A stretch of 8,598 nt of DNA from Anaerotignum sp. (GTDB lineage Bacteria; Bacillota; Clostridia; Lachnospirales; Anaerotignaceae). How positions within the stretch are numbered: the first letter of the stretch is position 1; each line of letters begins with the position of its first letter. Position numbers and translations under genes: made by a program. The notes under the pieces are model-generated. The model did not search any database, was not told the DNA's origin, and saw only the letters and a program-made list of their open reading frames with translations. Positions 6,403-8,598 of the stretch are shown piece by piece. The stretch covers positions 1-8,598 of the forward strand of contig JAHHTX010000083.1 in assembly GCA_020024255.1 (NCBI GenBank). The letters are read 5' to 3'.

Positions 6403-6519
6403 TCACAAATAAATAGTGGATAACTCCTCTTTTGTGGAGATTTCAACCAATTTTCCGTCTGTATTAACAGAAATTTCTTGATATACTCCGCATTTTCTTG
6501 TTTTATTTCTTTTTCGCAT
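6403..6519 (-). CDS. Possible small protein, 38 residues
   Basis: A 38-codon frame begins with the basic stretch MRKRNKTRKC and ends NTDGKLVEISTKEELSTIYL. No family is recognised. Support: an AGAAGG lies three bases before the ATG (closer than ideal), the second half has the composition of a real protein, and a directional minus-strand terminator follows 37 bases after the stop. Against: it is short and the upstream sequence shows only a weak -10-like TAGAAT. The terminated transcript might instead be a non-coding RNA. Confidence 0.3.
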   Translation of the reverse strand: MRKRNKTRKCGVYQEISVNTDGKLVEISTKEELSTIYL

Positions 6520-6602
6520 TTGCCTTCTGACAAAACAATGTTATTCTATATTTTGATTTTTTTCTATTAGGAAATCTTCATACGGTCTTTCCTTGGAGGT
6601 TT

Positions 6603-6631
6603 GTATATTTTTTTATCTGCTTTCATATATA
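6603..6631 (+). promoter_or_regulatory. Possible sigma-E-type promoter of spoVB
   Basis: GTATATT (6603-6609) agrees at six of seven places with the B. subtilis sigma-E -35 form KMATATT. After a 14-base spacer, the usual distance, CATATATA (6624-6631) keeps the CATA start of the -10 form CATACA-T. Transcription would begin near 6638, just before the ribosome binding site. B. subtilis spoVB is known to be a sigma-E gene. AT-rich sequence makes chance matches likely, so this is only a candidate. Confidence 0.35.
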
Positions 6632-6665
6632 TTAGAATATTCTATATCTCCAAAGGAGGATTTTT

Positions 6666-8204
6666 ATGAGCCGCAGAAAATTGATTGCAGGCACTTTGAC
6701 TCTAGCCCTTGCCAATTTCATTACAAAATTTCTCGGTTTTTATTATCGTATTTATATGTCAGATGCCATCGGTTCTGAGGGTATGGGGTTATATCAGTTG
6801 ATTCTGCCAATTTATTCCCTTCTATGGAGCATCACCGCATCGGGTTTTACGACAACGGTTTCGGGACTGACTGCCAGAGAAAATGCAAAAGGAGAAACGG
6901 GAAATATCGGACGAATCGTAAAACAGTCTGTCATCATGTGCTTTTTTGTCAGCATTCTGCTTTCTGCAGTGCTTCTAGGCTTTTCCGATTACATTGCATT
7001 ACATATGCTCAAAGAAGAACGTACACTGCTTTCCCTGCGACTTCTTGCCTTTTGCATTCCCTTTATGGCAGTGGGTTCCTGCCTACGTGGATTTTTTATG
7101 GGACTGCAAAATATGGCTGTACCTGCCTTATCACAAGTTCTGGAACAAGTTATGCGTATCAGCAGTATTTTACTTCTTTCTGGGATTTTTGTACCGAAAG
7201 GCTTGTCCTACGCTTGTTTTGCAGCAGTCTGGGGCATTGTGCTTGGAGAAGCCTTATCTTTTTTCTTCACATTATATTCATATATACGTTTCAAAAGAAA
7301 GCGAAAATTCATTAGGAAACCAACCCTAAGCCCACACACCGCAACCATTATGATTTTAACCATGGCATTGCCTTTATCTTTTACCCGCATTACATCTTCC
7401 CTCTTTTCTGCCATAGAAAATATCTTGATTCCGACACAGCTGCAAGCCTTTGGCTATAATCGTACTGATGCGCTGGAACTTTTCGGAGAACTAACCGGTA
7501 TGGCAATGCCACTTTTACAGCTTCCCTCAGCATTTCTTATGGCGGCTTCCACCTCTTTAGTCCCTGAAATTTCCCAAGCCTGTGCCGTAGGACAGAATAA
7601 TCGAATCAATCGTACAATTTCTGCCTCCTTACTATTTACAGCTATCATCGGTGTTGGTGCTACCTGCTTTTTTGCTGTTTTTCCCAGAGAAATTTCCTAT
7701 CTTGTTTACAATAAGAGTGAACTTGGAAATCTGCTTCTCCCCATGGCATTTGTCTGTCCTTTACTTTATGGGCATATGACATTATCAGGTCTTTTAAATG
7801 GACTGGGAGAACAACTTTTTCTTTTTTGGATTCATCTGCTTTCTTCTGCCACCACAATTTGTTTTATCCTGTTTCTTATGCCTCAATATGGCATTTACGC
7901 TTATCTTTTTGGATGGTTTATCGGTTTGTTTTTTACAACAATACTTTCTATTGTACATGTGAAAAAAAGAGCACAGATACAGATTTCCTGTCTGCAGTGC
8001 TTGATCAAACCCATTCTTGCAGGTATGGCAGCAGCACTCATTACTCGATATATGATACAGATTGGAACACCTTCAAAAGCATTGTTTTTCATATCCTTCT
8101 GTACAATGGGTATTTTGTATCTGCTGTTTCTTCTTTGTCTTGGTTGTCTTTCCAAAGATATTTGGAAAATGGTTCTTCCGAAAAGAGGCTTGCATGAAAA
8201 ATAA
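6666..8204 (+). CDS. spoVB: SpoVB/MurJ-like lipid-linked polysaccharide flippase
   Basis: This 512-residue integral membrane protein belongs to the MOP superfamily (Polysacc_synt/MurJ-like) and is near the length of B. subtilis SpoVB (518). The family start is clear: a first helix ANFITKFLGFYYRIYMS, then GSEGMGLYQLILPIYSLLWSITASGFTTTVSGLTA. About 12-14 hydrophobic segments follow, with the internal motif LRGFFMGLQNMAVPALSQVLEQ (140-161), a basic cytosolic loop RFKRKRKFIRK (208-218), and LLQLPSAFLMAASTSLVPEIS (283-303). Family members are thought to flip lipid-linked cell-wall precursors; SpoVB acts in spore cortex formation. AAAGGAGG lies six bases before the ATG. A terminator follows, so it is a single-gene unit. 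A housekeeping flippase paralogue rather than true SpoVB cannot be excluded. Confidence 0.85.
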   Translation: MSRRKLIAGTLTLALANFITKFLGFYYRIYMSDAIGSEGMGLYQLILPIYSLLWSITASGFTTTVSGLTARENAKGETGNIGRIVKQSVIMCFFVSILLSAVLLGFSDYIALHMLKEERTLLSLRLLAFCIPFMAVGSCLRGFFMGLQNMAVPALSQVLEQVMRISSILLLSGIFVPKGLSYACFAAVWGIVLGEALSFFFTLYSYIRFKRKRKFIRKPTLSPHTATIMILTMALPLSFTRITSSLFSAIENILIPTQLQAFGYNRTDALELFGELTGMAMPLLQLPSAFLMAASTSLVPEISQACAVGQNNRINRTISASLLFTAIIGVGATCFFAVFPREISYLVYNKSELGNLLLPMAFVCPLLYGHMTLSGLLNGLGEQLFLFWIHLLSSATTICFILFLMPQYGIYAYLFGWFIGLFFTTILSIVHVKKRAQIQISCLQCLIKPILAGMAAALITRYMIQIGTPSKALFFISFCTMGILYLLFLLCLGCLSKDIWKMVLPKRGLHEK

Positions 8205-8243
8205 TTTTTGACACCATTAAAGGCACAAAAATTTAAGTATACG

Positions 8244-8288
8244 AAAAAAGCGTACAAAACCAACTTTTGATTTTGTGCGCCTTTTTTT
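8244..8288 (+). terminator. Intrinsic terminator of spoVB
   Basis: GCGTACAAAA (8250-8259) pairs with TTTTGTGCGC (8271-8280) as a 10-bp stem containing one U-G pair, with an 11-base loop, followed after one C by seven T (8282-8288). It starts 45 bases after the spoVB stop. An A6 run precedes the stem, but on the minus strand the U-G pair becomes C-A, so the plus direction is favoured. Confidence 0.85.
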
Positions 8289-8363
8289 CTTTGTAATTTT
8301 ATCTCATTCTTCTATGTATGTTGTCTTCAATTTTTCTATATTCCCGTTTTTAGCCGTATAGCT

Positions 8364-8387
8364 TTTCGCTCAATCCTTTCGCTCAAT
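8364..8387. repeat. Short 13-base-period tandem repeat
   Basis: TTTCGCTCAAT occurs at 8364-8374 and again at 8377-8387. It lies in the otherwise featureless gap (8289-8423) between the converging spoVB and tRNA transcripts. No function is evident. Confidence 0.4.
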
Positions 8388-8423
8388 ACTGTTCTTTACA
8401 TCTGATAAAGACTTGAACATAAC

Positions 8424-8452
8424 AAAAAAGATGTACCAAACGATACATCTTT
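8424..8452 (-). terminator. Intrinsic terminator of the tRNA transcript
   Basis: On the minus strand, AAAGATGTA (8452-8444) and TACATCTTT (8435-8427) form a 9-bp stem with an eight-base loop, running into six T (8429-8424). It begins eight bases after the 3' end of the first tRNA-Gln gene, so that gene is the last of its operon. Confidence 0.85.
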
Positions 8453-8459
8453 CTATGCA

Positions 8460-8531
8460 CTAGGGTAGCAGGATTCGAACCTGCGGATGACGGAATCAGA
8501 ATCCGTTGCCTTACCACTTGGCGATACCCCA
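8460..8531 (-). tRNA. tRNA-Gln, anticodon CUG
   Basis: The 72-base cloverleaf reads, on the minus strand, an acceptor arm TGGGGTA pairing with TACCCTA (U1-A72 first pair as in glutamine tRNAs), a D arm ATCGCCAAGTGGTAAGGC, an anticodon arm ACGGA-TTCTGAT-TCCGT with CTG at 34-36, a five-base variable loop CATCC, and a T arm GCAGG-TTCGAAT-CCTGC. The discriminator is G. CCA is not encoded (TGC follows). It reads CAG codons. Confidence 0.95.
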
Positions 8532-8547
8532 ATATAAAACTATGAAA

Positions 8548-8598
8548 CTAGGGTAGCAGGATTCGAACCTGCGAATGACGGAATCAGAATCCGTTGCC
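8548..8598 (-). tRNA. tRNA-Gln, anticodon CUG, partial at window edge
   Basis: This second copy lies 16 bases upstream of the first in transcription direction and is identical over the 51 visible bases except one variable-loop base (8574 against 8486: CATTC instead of CATCC). The 3' acceptor strand, T arm, variable loop and anticodon arm with CTG are present; the D arm and 5' acceptor strand lie beyond the window. Confidence 0.93.

Larger units (their letters stand above)
6251..6665. other. Divergent intergenic region between apbE and spoVB
   Basis: These 415 bases without a firm gene contain, from left to right, the apbE promoter, the minus-strand terminator, the possible 38-codon frame, and a T-rich stretch leading to the spoVB promoter region. 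A perfect 12-base palindrome TAGAATATTCTA lies at 6633-6644, 22 bases before the spoVB-like start, and might be a binding site. Nothing else is supported. Confidence 0.6.

Noticed and set aside
6578..6588. CATACGGT at about 6579-6586 as a sigma-E -10 for spoVB
   Set aside because: It resembles the -10 form better than the chosen site, but the sequence 13-15 bases upstream (T-rich) has no -35 match, so it was not called.
8208..8243. A perfect TTGACA just after the spoVB stop
   Set aside because: No acceptable -10 lies 16-18 bases downstream (ATTTAA or TTTAAG only), and any transcript would run straight into the terminator at 8250-8288.

Overview
This looks like a low-GC Firmicute of the clostridial type, probably an endospore former. 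The signs are AT-rich intergenic DNA, strong AGGAGG-type ribosome binding sites, a SpoVB-like flippase, a chromosomal lysine/diaminopimelate gene set and tRNA genes without encoded CCA. No gene allows naming a species.

Layout. Positions 1-2832, plus strand: asd, dapA and dapB, the steps from aspartyl phosphate to tetrahydrodipicolinate that feed diaminopimelate, lysine and, in spore formers, dipicolinate. A strong intrinsic terminator-type hairpin lies inside the cluster, between dapA and dapB. Positions 2833-3048 hold a highly folded, MITE-like repeat: two identical 27-base hairpins in direct orientation flank a 129-base palindromic core with imperfect terminal inverted repeats.

Positions 3049-6250, minus strand, read from right to left: apbE (lipoprotein FAD:protein FMN transferase) behind a near-consensus sigma-A promoter, a 91-residue membrane-hairpin-like protein, a 104-residue unknown protein, a tandem-OB-fold SSB-like protein, and a short divergent CobO/BtuR-type P-loop protein with a TTG start. 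The two unknown proteins share one reading frame, separated by two stop codons, so they may be remains of one gene. Positions 6251-6665 separate apbE from the divergent spoVB-like gene. This stretch holds the apbE promoter, a minus-strand terminator, a possible 38-codon ORF feeding that terminator, and a sigma-E-like promoter facing spoVB.

Positions 6666-8204, plus strand: the spoVB-like flippase, closed by an intrinsic terminator at 8250-8288. Positions 8424-8598, minus strand: the end of a tRNA transcript with two almost identical tRNA-Gln(CUG) genes, the second cut by the window edge, and a terminator.

The dap genes and the SpoVB-like flippase could both serve peptidoglycan/cortex formation, but they are separate transcription units. 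Most of the window is ordinary chromosomal core. The less ordinary parts are the structured repeat after dapB, the possibly broken small gene after apbE, the divergent SSB and CobO-like proteins, and the small unit upstream of apbE. No defence system, CRISPR array, intact transposase gene or clearly new system was found.
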